A DNA stretch of 64,000 nt from Nocardioides nitrophenolicus. GTDB taxonomy: Bacteria; Actinomycetota; Actinomycetes; Propionibacteriales; Nocardioidaceae. Of this stretch, positions 52,456-61,105 are shown one piece after another. Position 1 is the first letter of the stretch. Each line of letters begins with the position of its first letter. Under the pieces are notes generated by a model that was not told the DNA's origin, did not search any database, and worked only from the letters and a program-made list of their open reading frames with translations. The stretch spans positions 5,146,001 to 5,210,000 of the forward strand of contig NZ_JAFBBY010000001.1 in NCBI RefSeq assembly GCF_016907515.1. Reading direction: 5' to 3'. A program made the position numbers and the translations under genes.

Positions 52456-54093
52456 ATGCGCATGGCCGAGAAGCTGGACCGGGTCACGTTCGGGGTCGCC
52501 GCCGCGCTCGTCCTGGCGTTCCTGCTGTGGGGCGCCGTCGACTCGGACTCGATGACCACCGCCACGAGCAAGGCGCTCGCCTGGGTCACCGACGACTTCG
52601 GCTGGATGTTCGTGCTCGTCAGTGCCGGCTTCCTGATGCTGTCCTGCTACCTGGCGGTGACCCGCTACGGCAACATCCGGCTCGGCCCGGACGACTCGAC
52701 ACCGGAGTTCTCGACGTTCTCCTGGGTGTCGATGATGTTCGCCACCGGCATGGGGATCGGCCTGATGTTCTGGGGCGTCGCCGAGCCGCTGACCTATCTC
52801 ACCTCGACCGATCCGGGCAGCACCCCGCCGGGCCGGGCCGAGGCGGGCACGCCCGAGGCGGCCCGCACCGCGATGGAGTACGCCTTCTTCCACTGGGGCC
52901 TGCACCCGTGGTCGATGTACGCCGTCATCGGGTTGGCGATCGGCTACTTCGCCTACCGCAAGGGTGCCGGCAACCTGGTGTCCGGGGCGTTCGGCCCGCT
53001 GCTGGGACGCCGGGCGAGCGAGGGGCCGGGCAAGGCGATCGACGTGATCGCGATCTTCGCGACCCTGTTCGGCTCGGCGACCTCGCTCGGCCTCGGCGCG
53101 CTGCAGATCACCGGTGGGCTCGACGACGTCTTCGGGTCCGGGGACTCCAAGTGGCTCACCGTCGCGGTGATCGCCTTCCTCACCGTGTGCTTCGTCGCGT
53201 CCGCGGTGAGTGGGGTCGAGAAGGGGGTGCAGCTGCTCTCCAACGCCAACGCGATCGCCGCCGTGCTGTTGGTGTTCTTCCTCTTCGTCGTCGGACCGAC
53301 GGTCTTCATCATGAACACCTTCACCGAGTCGTTGGGCGGCTACCTGACCCACCTGCCGGCGATGTCCTTCCGCACCGGGGCGTTCGGCGGCGACGCCTTC
53401 ATCAGCGGCTGGACGATCTTCTACTGGGCCTGGTGGGTCTCGTGGACGCCCTTCGTCGGCATGTTCATCGCCCGGATCTCCAAGGGCCGCACCATCCGCG
53501 AGTTCGTGATCTACGTGATCGCGGTGCCGAGCCTGGTGTCCTTCGTCTGGTTCTCGATCATGGCCGGGGCGGCCTTCGACGTCCAGCTCAGCGGTGCGCG
53601 CGACCTGGGCGCCGTGCTCGTCGAGGAAGGCACGGAGAGTGCCCTGTTCACGACCCTGCGCGAGTACCCGATCGCCTCGGTCACCGTGGTGCTGGCGGTC
53701 TTCCTGATCGCCATCTTCTTCATCACCGGCGCCGACTCGGCCTCGATCGTGATGGGCATGCTGAGCCAGCACGGCGAGGAGGAGCCGAAGCGCTGGCTGG
53801 TCGTCTTCTGGGGCGTGGCCCAGGGCGCGGTGGCGTCCATCCTGCTGTGGTCCGGGGGGCTGGGCGCGCTGCAGACCCTGGTGATCATCGTGGCCGGGCC
53901 GTTCATGCTGGTGATCGTGGCGATGTGCGTCTCGCTGGTGAAGTCGCTGCGGGCCGAGCCCTACGAGTCGACACTGCCCGCACGGGTGCGCCGGGCCGTG
54001 CTGCACGCGCAGAAGTACGACCTGGTCGTGCACCAGAACGTCGCGCTGGCCAGCCTGGGCGCCGACCCCGCCCCCGAGGAGCAGGTGCCCTGA
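52456..54093 (+). CDS. BCCT family quaternary-amine transporter
   Basis: A 545-residue, twelve-helix transporter of the betaine/carnitine/choline family. The family signature WAWWVSWTPFVGMFIARIS is present, as are GMGIGLMFWGVAEPL and FFITGADSASIVMGML. It would import glycine betaine, carnitine or a similar compound. ATG 52456 has GGGAGGAC just before it. Its stop overlaps the ATG of a methylene-THF-reductase-family gene, which ties uptake to methyl-group metabolism rather than osmoprotection. Confidence 0.92.
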   Translation: MRMAEKLDRVTFGVAAALVLAFLLWGAVDSDSMTTATSKALAWVTDDFGWMFVLVSAGFLMLSCYLAVTRYGNIRLGPDDSTPEFSTFSWVSMMFATGMGIGLMFWGVAEPLTYLTSTDPGSTPPGRAEAGTPEAARTAMEYAFFHWGLHPWSMYAVIGLAIGYFAYRKGAGNLVSGAFGPLLGRRASEGPGKAIDVIAIFATLFGSATSLGLGALQITGGLDDVFGSGDSKWLTVAVIAFLTVCFVASAVSGVEKGVQLLSNANAIAAVLLVFFLFVVGPTVFIMNTFTESLGGYLTHLPAMSFRTGAFGGDAFISGWTIFYWAWWVSWTPFVGMFIARISKGRTIREFVIYVIAVPSLVSFVWFSIMAGAAFDVQLSGARDLGAVLVEEGTESALFTTLREYPIASVTVVLAVFLIAIFFITGADSASIVMGMLSQHGEEEPKRWLVVFWGVAQGAVASILLWSGGLGALQTLVIIVAGPFMLVIVAMCVSLVKSLRAEPYESTLPARVRRAVLHAQKYDLVVHQNVALASLGADPAPEEQVP

Positions 54094-54935
54094 TGCGCAC
54101 CCACGACCGGGCGACGGTCCGCCGGCTGCTCGGCAACGCGCGCTACGAGATCCTCCCGACGACCACGATCGAGGCCAAGGTCCTCGAGGCGGTCCCGACC
54201 GAGGTCCCGCTGACCGTGACCGCCTCGCCGTCGATGGGCCTCGAGCGCACCGTCGCCACCGCGGAGCGGCTGGCGGCCGCCGGCTACACGGTGGTGCCCC
54301 ACCTCGCCGCCCGGATGGTCAGCGGTCGCGCCGAGCTGGCGGAGCTGGTCGCCCGGCTGGGCGCGGCGGGGATCGGCAACGTCTTCGTGCCCGGCGGCGA
54401 CGCCGACCCGGTCGGCGACTACCACGACGCGGTCTCGCTGCTGGAGGACCTCACCGCGCTCGGCAGCCCGTTCGCGGACGTCGGCGTGACCGGCTACCCC
54501 GAGAGCCACCCGAAGATCCACGACGACCTGACCGTGCAGTCGATGTGGGACAAGCGCAAGCACGCGACGTACATCGTCAGCAACCTGACCTTCGACCCGG
54601 CGGTCCTCAAGGACTGGCTGCAGCGGGTGCGCCGGCGCGGCGTCGAGCTGCCGCTGCTGCTGGGCGTGCCGGGCCCGGTCGACCGGGCCAAGCTGCTCGG
54701 CATGGCCACCAAGATCGGCGTCGGCGACTCGACGCGCTTCCTGGCCAAGCAGAAGGGCCTGATGACGCGGCTGGTCGCACCCGGCGGGTTCACGGGGGAG
54801 TCGTTCGTCGAGAGGTGCGCGCCGGCCCTCGGCGAGCCGCTGATGCGGGTGAGCGGACTGCACGTCTACACCTTCAACCAGGTGGCCGAGACCGAGGCGT
54901 GGCGCCGGGACTGGCTGGCCCGGCTCGACGGCTGA
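54093..54935 (+). CDS. Methylenetetrahydrofolate reductase family protein
   Basis: A 280-residue TIM-barrel protein of the MetF type: LTVTASPSMGLERTV, YTVVPHLAARMVS, GNVFVPGGDADPVGDYHDAVSLLEDL, VGVTGYPESHP and the late FVERCAPAL/VSGLHVYTFNQV. In this cluster it probably runs in the oxidative direction, converting 5-methyl-THF from the corrinoid methyltransferase into 5,10-methylene-THF. The start overlaps the transporter stop. The electron acceptor is unknown. Confidence 0.85.
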   Translation: MRTHDRATVRRLLGNARYEILPTTTIEAKVLEAVPTEVPLTVTASPSMGLERTVATAERLAAAGYTVVPHLAARMVSGRAELAELVARLGAAGIGNVFVPGGDADPVGDYHDAVSLLEDLTALGSPFADVGVTGYPESHPKIHDDLTVQSMWDKRKHATYIVSNLTFDPAVLKDWLQRVRRRGVELPLLLGVPGPVDRAKLLGMATKIGVGDSTRFLAKQKGLMTRLVAPGGFTGESFVERCAPALGEPLMRVSGLHVYTFNQVAETEAWRRDWLARLDG

Positions 54936-55128
54936 GCCGCGGGTAGAGCTCGGCCAGCCGGCGCTCGACCTCCTCGTGGTCGAGGCGACGCCGGGCCGGG
55001 TGGTCCGCAGGCACCGGCCGCCCGTGCGCGACCAGGGCACCGGCGTCGACGCCGTGCGCGATCTCGCGCAGGACCCGCCAGAGCGCGCGCAGGAGGGTGA
55101 TGGTGAGGGCTGGCTGCTGGGTGGTCAT
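54874..55128 (-). CDS. Small hypothetical protein divergent from GlxA-type regulator
   Basis: An 84-residue polypeptide: LTITLLRALWRVLREIAHGVDAGALVAHG, then HPARRRLDHEEVERRLAELYPRLSRR and a basic Pro-rich tail. Codon third positions over most of its length are G/C, as in real genes here. Its end overlaps the end of the reductase gene by 62 bases on the other strand. No family recognised; it may be a small cluster-specific protein or spurious. Confidence 0.5.
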   Translation of the reverse strand: MTTQQPALTITLLRALWRVLREIAHGVDAGALVAHGRPVPADHPARRRLDHEEVERRLAELYPRLSRRAGPASPGATPRSRPPG

Positions 55129-55187
55129 GCCCTCAACGATCCGTCGGCCGGGCGGTCTGCAGTAGTGGCAGAATCGACATTGAATGC

Positions 55188-55193
55188 TAGATT
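55188..55193 (+). promoter_or_regulatory. -10 element of leaderless GlxA/AraC gene
   Basis: TAGATT, six bases, then ATG 55200, the common leaderless arrangement. GGCAGAATC (55167) and GATTCTTGCC (55190) form an imperfect inverted repeat around it, possibly an autoregulatory site. Confidence 0.5.
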
Positions 55194-55199
55194 CTTGCC

Positions 55200-56144
55200 A
55201 TGTCCTCGCGACGCTCGATCGCCGTCCCGGTCGTCGACGGGATGACCCTGTTCGAGATCGGCATGCCGCTCGAGGCGCTGGGCTACGACTGGGACCGCGA
55301 CGCGAGCCCGCTCTACGACGTCGCCCTCCACGGCGACCTCCGGGGCGTGCGGGTCCACGGCGGCTCCCGGCTGGCGCCACACCGGCCGCTCGCGGCGCTC
55401 GCCGAGGCCGACACCGTCCTGGTCCCGGCGATCCGTCCCGACGAGCCGGTCGACCCGGCGCTGGTGCGGGCGCTGCGTCGGGCAGCGGCGGCCGGCGCCC
55501 GGATGGTCTCGCTGTGCAGCGGGGCCTTCGCGCTCGCCGAGGCGGGCGTCCTCGACGGCCACCGGGCCACGACGCACTGGCGCTGGGCCGACCTGCTGCA
55601 GCGTCGCTACCCGGCGGTCGAGGTCGACGCGCGCGCGATCTACGTCGACGACGGGGTGCTCACCAGCGCCGGCTCCGCGGCCGGCCTCGACCTCTGCCTC
55701 CACCTGATCCGCACCGATCACGGCCAGCAGGCCGCGAACACCATCGCGCGCAACCTGGTGATCGCCGCGCACCGCGACGGCGACCAGGCGCAGTACGTCG
55801 CCGCGGAGCCGCTGACCGAGCAGGCCCACTGGCTCGACGAGCTGCGCGCCTGGGTGCACGCCCACCTGCACGAGGACATCACCCTCGACCGGCTCGCCGC
55901 GGCGGCGGCCGCCTCGCCCCGCACCCTGGCCCGCCGCTTCCACCGTGACGTCGGGACCACGCCCATGCGCTGGGTGGCGGCCGAGCGGATCGCGATCGCC
56001 AAGCGCCTGCTCGAGACGACCGAGCTGTCGCTCGACCGGATCGGCCACGACGCCGGCTACGTCTCGCCCGCGACCTTCCGGGCCAGCTTCATCGCCGAGG
56101 TCGGGGTCACGCCCGGTCGCTACCGGCTGCGCTTCGCGGGATGA
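55200..56144 (+). CDS. GlxA/GbdR-like AraC-family regulator
   Basis: A 314-residue regulator. Residues about 5-180 form a DJ-1/PfpI-like (class I amidotransferase-like) domain with SLCSGAFALAEAGVLDG at the nucleophile elbow. Residues about 215-310 contain two AraC helix-turn-helix motifs (ITLDRLAAAAAASPRTLARRFHRDVG; DRIGHDAGYVSPATFRASF). This layout is that of GbdR, the glycine-betaine/dimethylglycine sensor of Pseudomonas. By context it likely senses the methylated amine imported by the BCCT protein. The end overlaps the convergent DUF1638 gene by 38 bases. Confidence 0.88.
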   Translation: MSSRRSIAVPVVDGMTLFEIGMPLEALGYDWDRDASPLYDVALHGDLRGVRVHGGSRLAPHRPLAALAEADTVLVPAIRPDEPVDPALVRALRRAAAAGARMVSLCSGAFALAEAGVLDGHRATTHWRWADLLQRRYPAVEVDARAIYVDDGVLTSAGSAAGLDLCLHLIRTDHGQQAANTIARNLVIAAHRDGDQAQYVAAEPLTEQAHWLDELRAWVHAHLHEDITLDRLAAAAAASPRTLARRFHRDVGTTPMRWVAAERIAIAKRLLETTELSLDRIGHDAGYVSPATFRASFIAEVGVTPGRYRLRFAG

Positions 56145-56709
56145 GGCCGGCCAGGGCCGCCTCCAGGCCGGCCTGACCGGCGTCGACGACGGTGAGCGGC
56201 AGCCCGATCGTCGCCGCGGCCTCCGCGGCGAGCCGGCGCAGCTCGTCGTCCGGCTGCTCGGCGAGCCAGACCACGCGGGTGTAGGAGCCGAAGTAGTCGT
56301 CGCGCAGCTCGGGGTAGCGGTCCAGGCCGAGCTCGCGCACGACGGTGCGGGCGAAGGAGCGGACCAGGAAGTCGGTCAGCACGTAGCTGCCGGGCTGCTC
56401 CTCGAACATCCGCGCCAGCCGCTCCGGACCGGCGATCACGTCGTAGCAGTGCAGCCCGGGCAGCCGCTCGACGCCGAGCTCGGCGCACACGGCGTCGAGC
56501 GCGCCGTAGGTGCCGCAGTCGGCGTACCCGATCGCGACCCGGTGCCCGGCGGCGAGCAGCCGCTCGGCCAGTGGGCGGACCTCGCCGGCGATCAGCTGCG
56601 GCTGGTTGTGCAGCAGCGGGGGGAGGGGATGGACCGTGATCGGCCAGCCGTGGCGCGCGGCGATCTCGGCCGCGGGCTGGGCCAGCGCGCCGCAGGCGAT
56701 CAGGTGCAC
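56107..56709 (-). CDS. DUF1638 family protein
   Basis: A 200-residue DUF1638 protein: HLIACGALAQPAAEIAARHG, LLHNQPQLIAGEVRPL, GYADCGTYGALDAVCAELGVERLPGLHCYDVIAG, and TDFLVRSFARTVVRELGLD. DUF1638 members occur beside MttB-type methyltransferases and corrinoid proteins in many genomes; no biochemical role is established to my knowledge. Conserved Cys and His suggest metal or cofactor binding. GTG 56709 is chosen, four bases after the activator gene's stop; an in-frame ATG at 56775 would overlap that gene. Confidence 0.8.
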   Translation of the reverse strand: MHLIACGALAQPAAEIAARHGWPITVHPLPPLLHNQPQLIAGEVRPLAERLLAAGHRVAIGYADCGTYGALDAVCAELGVERLPGLHCYDVIAGPERLARMFEEQPGSYVLTDFLVRSFARTVVRELGLDRYPELRDDYFGSYTRVVWLAEQPDDELRRLAAEAAATIGLPLTVVDAGQAGLEAALAGLIPRSAAGSDRA

Positions 56710-56713
56710 GCCC

Positions 56714-58675
56714 TCAGAAGGCGAGCTGGTCGACGAAGCGGTCGTTGAAGTCGGGGCGGTCGGAGAGCTCGACATAGGTCACCTCCTGCAGCAGCGCCGC
56801 CGCGCCCGCCCGCTCCCGCACGGACAGCAGGGCCATCTTCGCTCCCTCGCCGGCGACATTGCCGGCCGACACGATGCGCAGCACGGGCAGCTTGGGCACC
56901 AGCCCGATCCGGACGGCGGAGGCGGGGGAGATGTAGCTGCCGAACGAGCCGGCCATCAGCACCTGCTGCACGTCGCGGTGCTCCAGCCCGAGCTCCTCGA
57001 GCAGCAGCGTCCAGCCGGTGGAGATGGCCGCCTTCGCGAACTGCAGCTCGCGCACGTCGCGCTGCGAGAGCACCACGCACTCCTCGGGGACGGCGTCCGG
57101 GTGCGGCCGGTGCAGCACGAAGACCCGCTCCTCGCCGATCCTGGTCAGCCGGTCGGCCAGCGCGGGCGCCACCTCGGGTGCCTGCTCGTCGGGCACGAAC
57201 CGGCCCGAGGCGTCGAGCAGCCCGACCCGGACCAGCTCGGCCACGGCGTCGACCAGGCCCGAGCCGCACAGGCCCTTCGGCTCGACGTCGCCGATCACGC
57301 CGAGCCGGACGGCGTCCTCGGGCGTCGTGCCGAGCTTGATCACCTCGATGGCGCCGTCCGCGGCGCGCATGCCGCACCGGATCGCGCCGCCCTCGAACGC
57401 CGGCCCGGCCGGCGCCGCGGTCGACAGGATCCGGTCGCCGTCGCTCACCACGAGCTCGCAGTTGGTGCCGACGTCGATGAACAGCCGGGTCCGCTTGTCG
57501 CGGTCCATCCCGGTGGCGAGCATCCCGGCCACGATGTCGCCGCCGACGTAGGCGCCGAGGGCGGGGAAGAAGACCGCGCGGGCGCGGGGATGGAGGTCGA
57601 GCCCGACGTCGCCGGCCAGCACGGTCGGCGGGAGTGCGGTCGACATCACGAACGGCGCCACGCCGAGCGGCTCGGGATCGATGCCGAGCACGAGCGCGGT
57701 CATCGTGGCGTTTCCGGCGATCGCGACCTCGTAGACCTGCTGCGGGTCGACGTCGCCTTCGCGGCAGACCTGTGCGGCCAGCTCCGCGAGGGTCGCGGAC
57801 GCCGCCTGCTGGAGCCGGGGCAGGGCCTCCGGGTCCAGCATCGTCGCGCTGATCCGGGTGATCACGTCGCCGCCGTAGGGCTGCTGCCTGTTGAGCATGG
57901 ACGCCACGCCGACCGGGGTGCCGAGAGCGACGTCGAGCAGGGTCGCCACCACGGTGGTGGTGCCGAGGTCGAAGGCGATGGCGTAGCGCTGCGCGGTGGT
58001 GTCACCGGGCTCGACGTCGACCAGCACCTCGTCGACCACGACGGCGGTGACCTTCCAGTCCGCGGCCCGGAGCACGTGGGGCAGTCGCCGGAGGGCGTGC
58101 AGGTCGGGCTGCGGGGCGAGGTCGTCGATCGCGGCCAGCAGCCGGTCGAGGTCGGTGCGCTGGTCGGCCAGGTCGGGCTCGGTCAGCTCGACGTACCTCT
58201 TCTGGACGGCGGGACGCAGGATCACCTGGCGCCCGACGCCCACGGTCGCCGCCTTGGGGCGCGTCGTCAGCGGAGGTACGTCGACCTTGAGGTCGCGGGT
58301 GGCCTGGACCAGGCAGGCCAGCCGCCAGCCCGCGTCGAGCTGGTCGCGGCTGAAGGTGCGCACGTCGTGGCGCGAGATCGGCGTGGCCGTGTCGACGCGC
58401 ACCTTGCACTTGTGGCAGGTGCCGTGGCCGCCGCAGGTCGAGTCGATGGCGATGCCGTTCCACGACGCGGAGTCGAAGACCGTCACGCCGGGCGGCACCC
58501 GCACGCTGCGCTGCGTGGGCGGGGCGCCGCCGGCGTCCTCGACGGTGAACGACAGCTCGACCCGGCCGGTGCCGTCGTGGGCCGCCAGCTCGGTGCCGGG
58601 GCTGGCCATCAGCCCCTCGCGGCCGACGTGGTCGAGCGAGAAGTCCGGGCCCGGCGCCTCGGGGTCGGAGCTCAT
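56714..58675 (-). CDS. Corrinoid activation protein, RamA/RACo-type ASKHA ATPase (DUF4445)
   Basis: A 653-residue reductive activator. Residues about 40-130 are a plant-type 2Fe-2S ferredoxin domain (STCGGHGTCHKCKVRV, CX5CX2C, with a later Cys in WRLACLV). From about residue 230 an ASKHA ATPase begins (AFDLGTTTVVATLLD; LFIDVGTNCELVV; GLCGSGLVDAVAEL; VLMAGSFGSYI). Known members reduce inactive Co(II) corrinoid to Co(I) using ATP. Here the target is the corrinoid protein at 59555. ATG 58675 is chosen; in-frame upstream codons overlap the methyltransferase gene. Confidence 0.9.
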   Translation of the reverse strand: MSSDPEAPGPDFSLDHVGREGLMASPGTELAAHDGTGRVELSFTVEDAGGAPPTQRSVRVPPGVTVFDSASWNGIAIDSTCGGHGTCHKCKVRVDTATPISRHDVRTFSRDQLDAGWRLACLVQATRDLKVDVPPLTTRPKAATVGVGRQVILRPAVQKRYVELTEPDLADQRTDLDRLLAAIDDLAPQPDLHALRRLPHVLRAADWKVTAVVVDEVLVDVEPGDTTAQRYAIAFDLGTTTVVATLLDVALGTPVGVASMLNRQQPYGGDVITRISATMLDPEALPRLQQAASATLAELAAQVCREGDVDPQQVYEVAIAGNATMTALVLGIDPEPLGVAPFVMSTALPPTVLAGDVGLDLHPRARAVFFPALGAYVGGDIVAGMLATGMDRDKRTRLFIDVGTNCELVVSDGDRILSTAAPAGPAFEGGAIRCGMRAADGAIEVIKLGTTPEDAVRLGVIGDVEPKGLCGSGLVDAVAELVRVGLLDASGRFVPDEQAPEVAPALADRLTRIGEERVFVLHRPHPDAVPEECVVLSQRDVRELQFAKAAISTGWTLLLEELGLEHRDVQQVLMAGSFGSYISPASAVRIGLVPKLPVLRIVSAGNVAGEGAKMALLSVRERAGAAALLQEVTYVELSDRPDFNDRFVDQLAF

Positions 58676-58682
58676 CCGGGCC

Positions 58683-59554
58683 TCACGCCGTCGCCGCCTG
58701 CCGCGCGCGGTGCGCGGCGATCCAGGCGCCACCCCACTCGTCGTGACCGAGCAGCAGGTCGGCGGCCTTGACCGCCTCGACGATCTGGGGCGTGCGGGTG
58801 TCCATGATCGCGGAGGTCAGGCCGGCCTGCATGGCCATCGGCAGGAAGCCCGCACCCAGGGCGTGCCGCGAGGGCATCCCGAAGGAGACGTTGGAGGCGC
58901 CGCAGGTCATGTTGACCCCGAACTCGTCGCGGATGCGGCGCACCGTCTCGAAGAAGGTCAGCGCGACCGTCCCGTCGGCGCCGATGGGCATGGCGAGCGG
59001 GTCGATCACGATGTCGGCCTGGGCGATGCCGTACTCCGTGGTCGCGACCCGGATGATCTTGCGGGTCAGCTCGATCCGCTTCTCGACCTCCATCGGGATC
59101 TCGTCCTCGTCGTTGGGCAGGGCGATGATCGCGGCGTCGTACTTCTTGACCAGGGGCAGGATCTGCGCCATCCGCTCGTCCTCGGCGGTGATCGAGTTGA
59201 CCAGCGCCCGGCCCTGGTAGACCGCCAATCCGGCCTCCAGTGCCTCGACGACCGAGGAGTCGATGCAGATCGGCTTGTCGGTGAGCTTCTGGACCATCGT
59301 GATCGCCTTGGCGAGCAGGTCGGCCTCGTCGGTGAGCGGGACGCCCATGTTGACGTCGAGGACGTCGGCGCCGCCCTCGACCTGGGCCTGGACGTCGCGC
59401 TCGATCGCCGAGAGGTCGCCGGCGCGCAGCTGCTCCTGGAAGATCCGGCGCCCGGTCGGGTTGATCCGCTCGCCGATCAGGCAGAAGCGGGTGTCGTGGC
59501 CGATCACCACCTCCTGGGTGGCCGAGCGCAGCCGGGTCTCCAGGCGAGGGGCGC

Positions 59555-59558
<4 letters not shown>
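58683..59558 (-). CDS. Methyltetrahydrofolate:corrinoid methyltransferase (MtgA-like)
   Basis: A 291-residue pterin-binding TIM-barrel protein: LIGERINPTGR, VEGGADVLDVNMGVP, ICIDSSVVEALEAGL, ALVNSITAED, ADIVIDPLAMPIG, and GASNVSFGMPSR. These blocks mark the family of AcsE, MtvA and MtgA, which move a methyl group between a corrinoid and THF. With an MttB-type protein and no acetogenesis genes nearby, transfer from methyl-corrinoid to THF is expected. Its ATG overlaps the corrinoid-protein stop. Confidence 0.92.
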
Positions 59559-60216
<658 letters not shown>

Positions 60217-60220
<4 letters not shown>

Positions 60221-60987
60221 GCCACGCCCTCCTTGCGCGTGTGCCGACGCAGCAGCCCGGATAGCTGCTCCGCTCGGTCGCTCAACTGTCGTCCGATCTC
60301 GTCGCGCCGCTCGGCGAGACGCGGGGTGGGGCCGGAGATGCCGAGGGCGGCCACCACCTCACCGCCGCTGCCGCGCACCGGCGCGGCGACGCCGGACAGC
60401 CCGATCTCGAGCTCGTCGACGGTGCTGGCCCAGCCGCGGCGCAGCACCTGGGCGAGCTCGCGGCGCAGCACGTCGCGGTCGGTGATCGTGTGCGGCGTCG
60501 GCTGCTCGAGCTCGCCGGCCGGCAGGTCGACGACCTCGTGCGCCAGCAGCACCTTGCCGAGGGCCGAGGTGTGCGCGGGTACGTCGACGGCGGTCCAGTC
60601 GCGAGTGCCGAGCAGGTACGTCGAGTCGACCTGCGCGACCTGCACGACCCGGTCGCCGCGGCACACCGAGAGGTGCACCGTCTCGCCGGTGTCGGCGCCG
60701 ACCTTGTCCATCGTGGACCGGGCCAGCCGCACCAGCTCCTCCCACGGGTCGTGGCGGGCGGCGTAGAGCCAGAACAGGGGACCGGCGACATAGGAGCCGG
60801 CGGCGTTGCGCTCGAGCAGCTCGGTGCGCTCGAGGGCGGCCAGCATCCGCGAGGTCGTCGACTTGGGCAGCCCGCAGATCTCCTGCAGGTCCGCGAAGGC
60901 CAACGGCTCGTCGGCGCGCACGACCGTCGCGACCAGCAGCGCGGCGCGGTCCACCGCCTGCGTGCCGGTCGTCGGGGGAGTGCTCAT
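60217..60987 (-). CDS. IclR family regulator of the methyltransferase cluster
   Basis: A 256-residue IclR-type regulator: N-terminal winged helix (VDRAALLVATVVRADEPLAFADLQEICGLPKSTTSRMLAALERTELLERN) and a C-terminal effector domain (ETVHLSVCRGDRVVQVAQVD, HTSALGKVLLA, ELEIGLSGVAAPVRG). It is the first gene of the operon iclR-corrinoid protein-methyltransferase-activator-DUF1638 and is divergent from the MttB gene. A large inverted repeat lies between them and is its likely site. Confidence 0.9.
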
Positions 60988-61028
60988 CGGATGCTCACCA
61001 GGGGGTTCCGTTCGGTCGCGAAGAGTTC

Positions 61029-61058
61029 CATGATGTGGAACTCGGTTTCCATATCATG
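61029..61058. promoter_or_regulatory. Inverted repeat between iclR and mttB-family genes (IclR operator candidate)
   Basis: CATGATGTGGAA, six bases CTCGGT, TTCCATATCATG: 12-bp arms with one mismatch. It contains TTCCA-N5-TGGAA-N6-TTCCA, similar to IclR-type sites. It lies 42 bases from the iclR start and 48 from the mttB ATG, and TAGGAT (61063-61068) to its right may be the -10 of the mttB-family gene. Confidence 0.68.
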
Positions 61059-61105
61059 AGGCTAGGATGCGAAGCGATTCCCGGTCAAGGACCCTAGGAG
61101 GCTCG

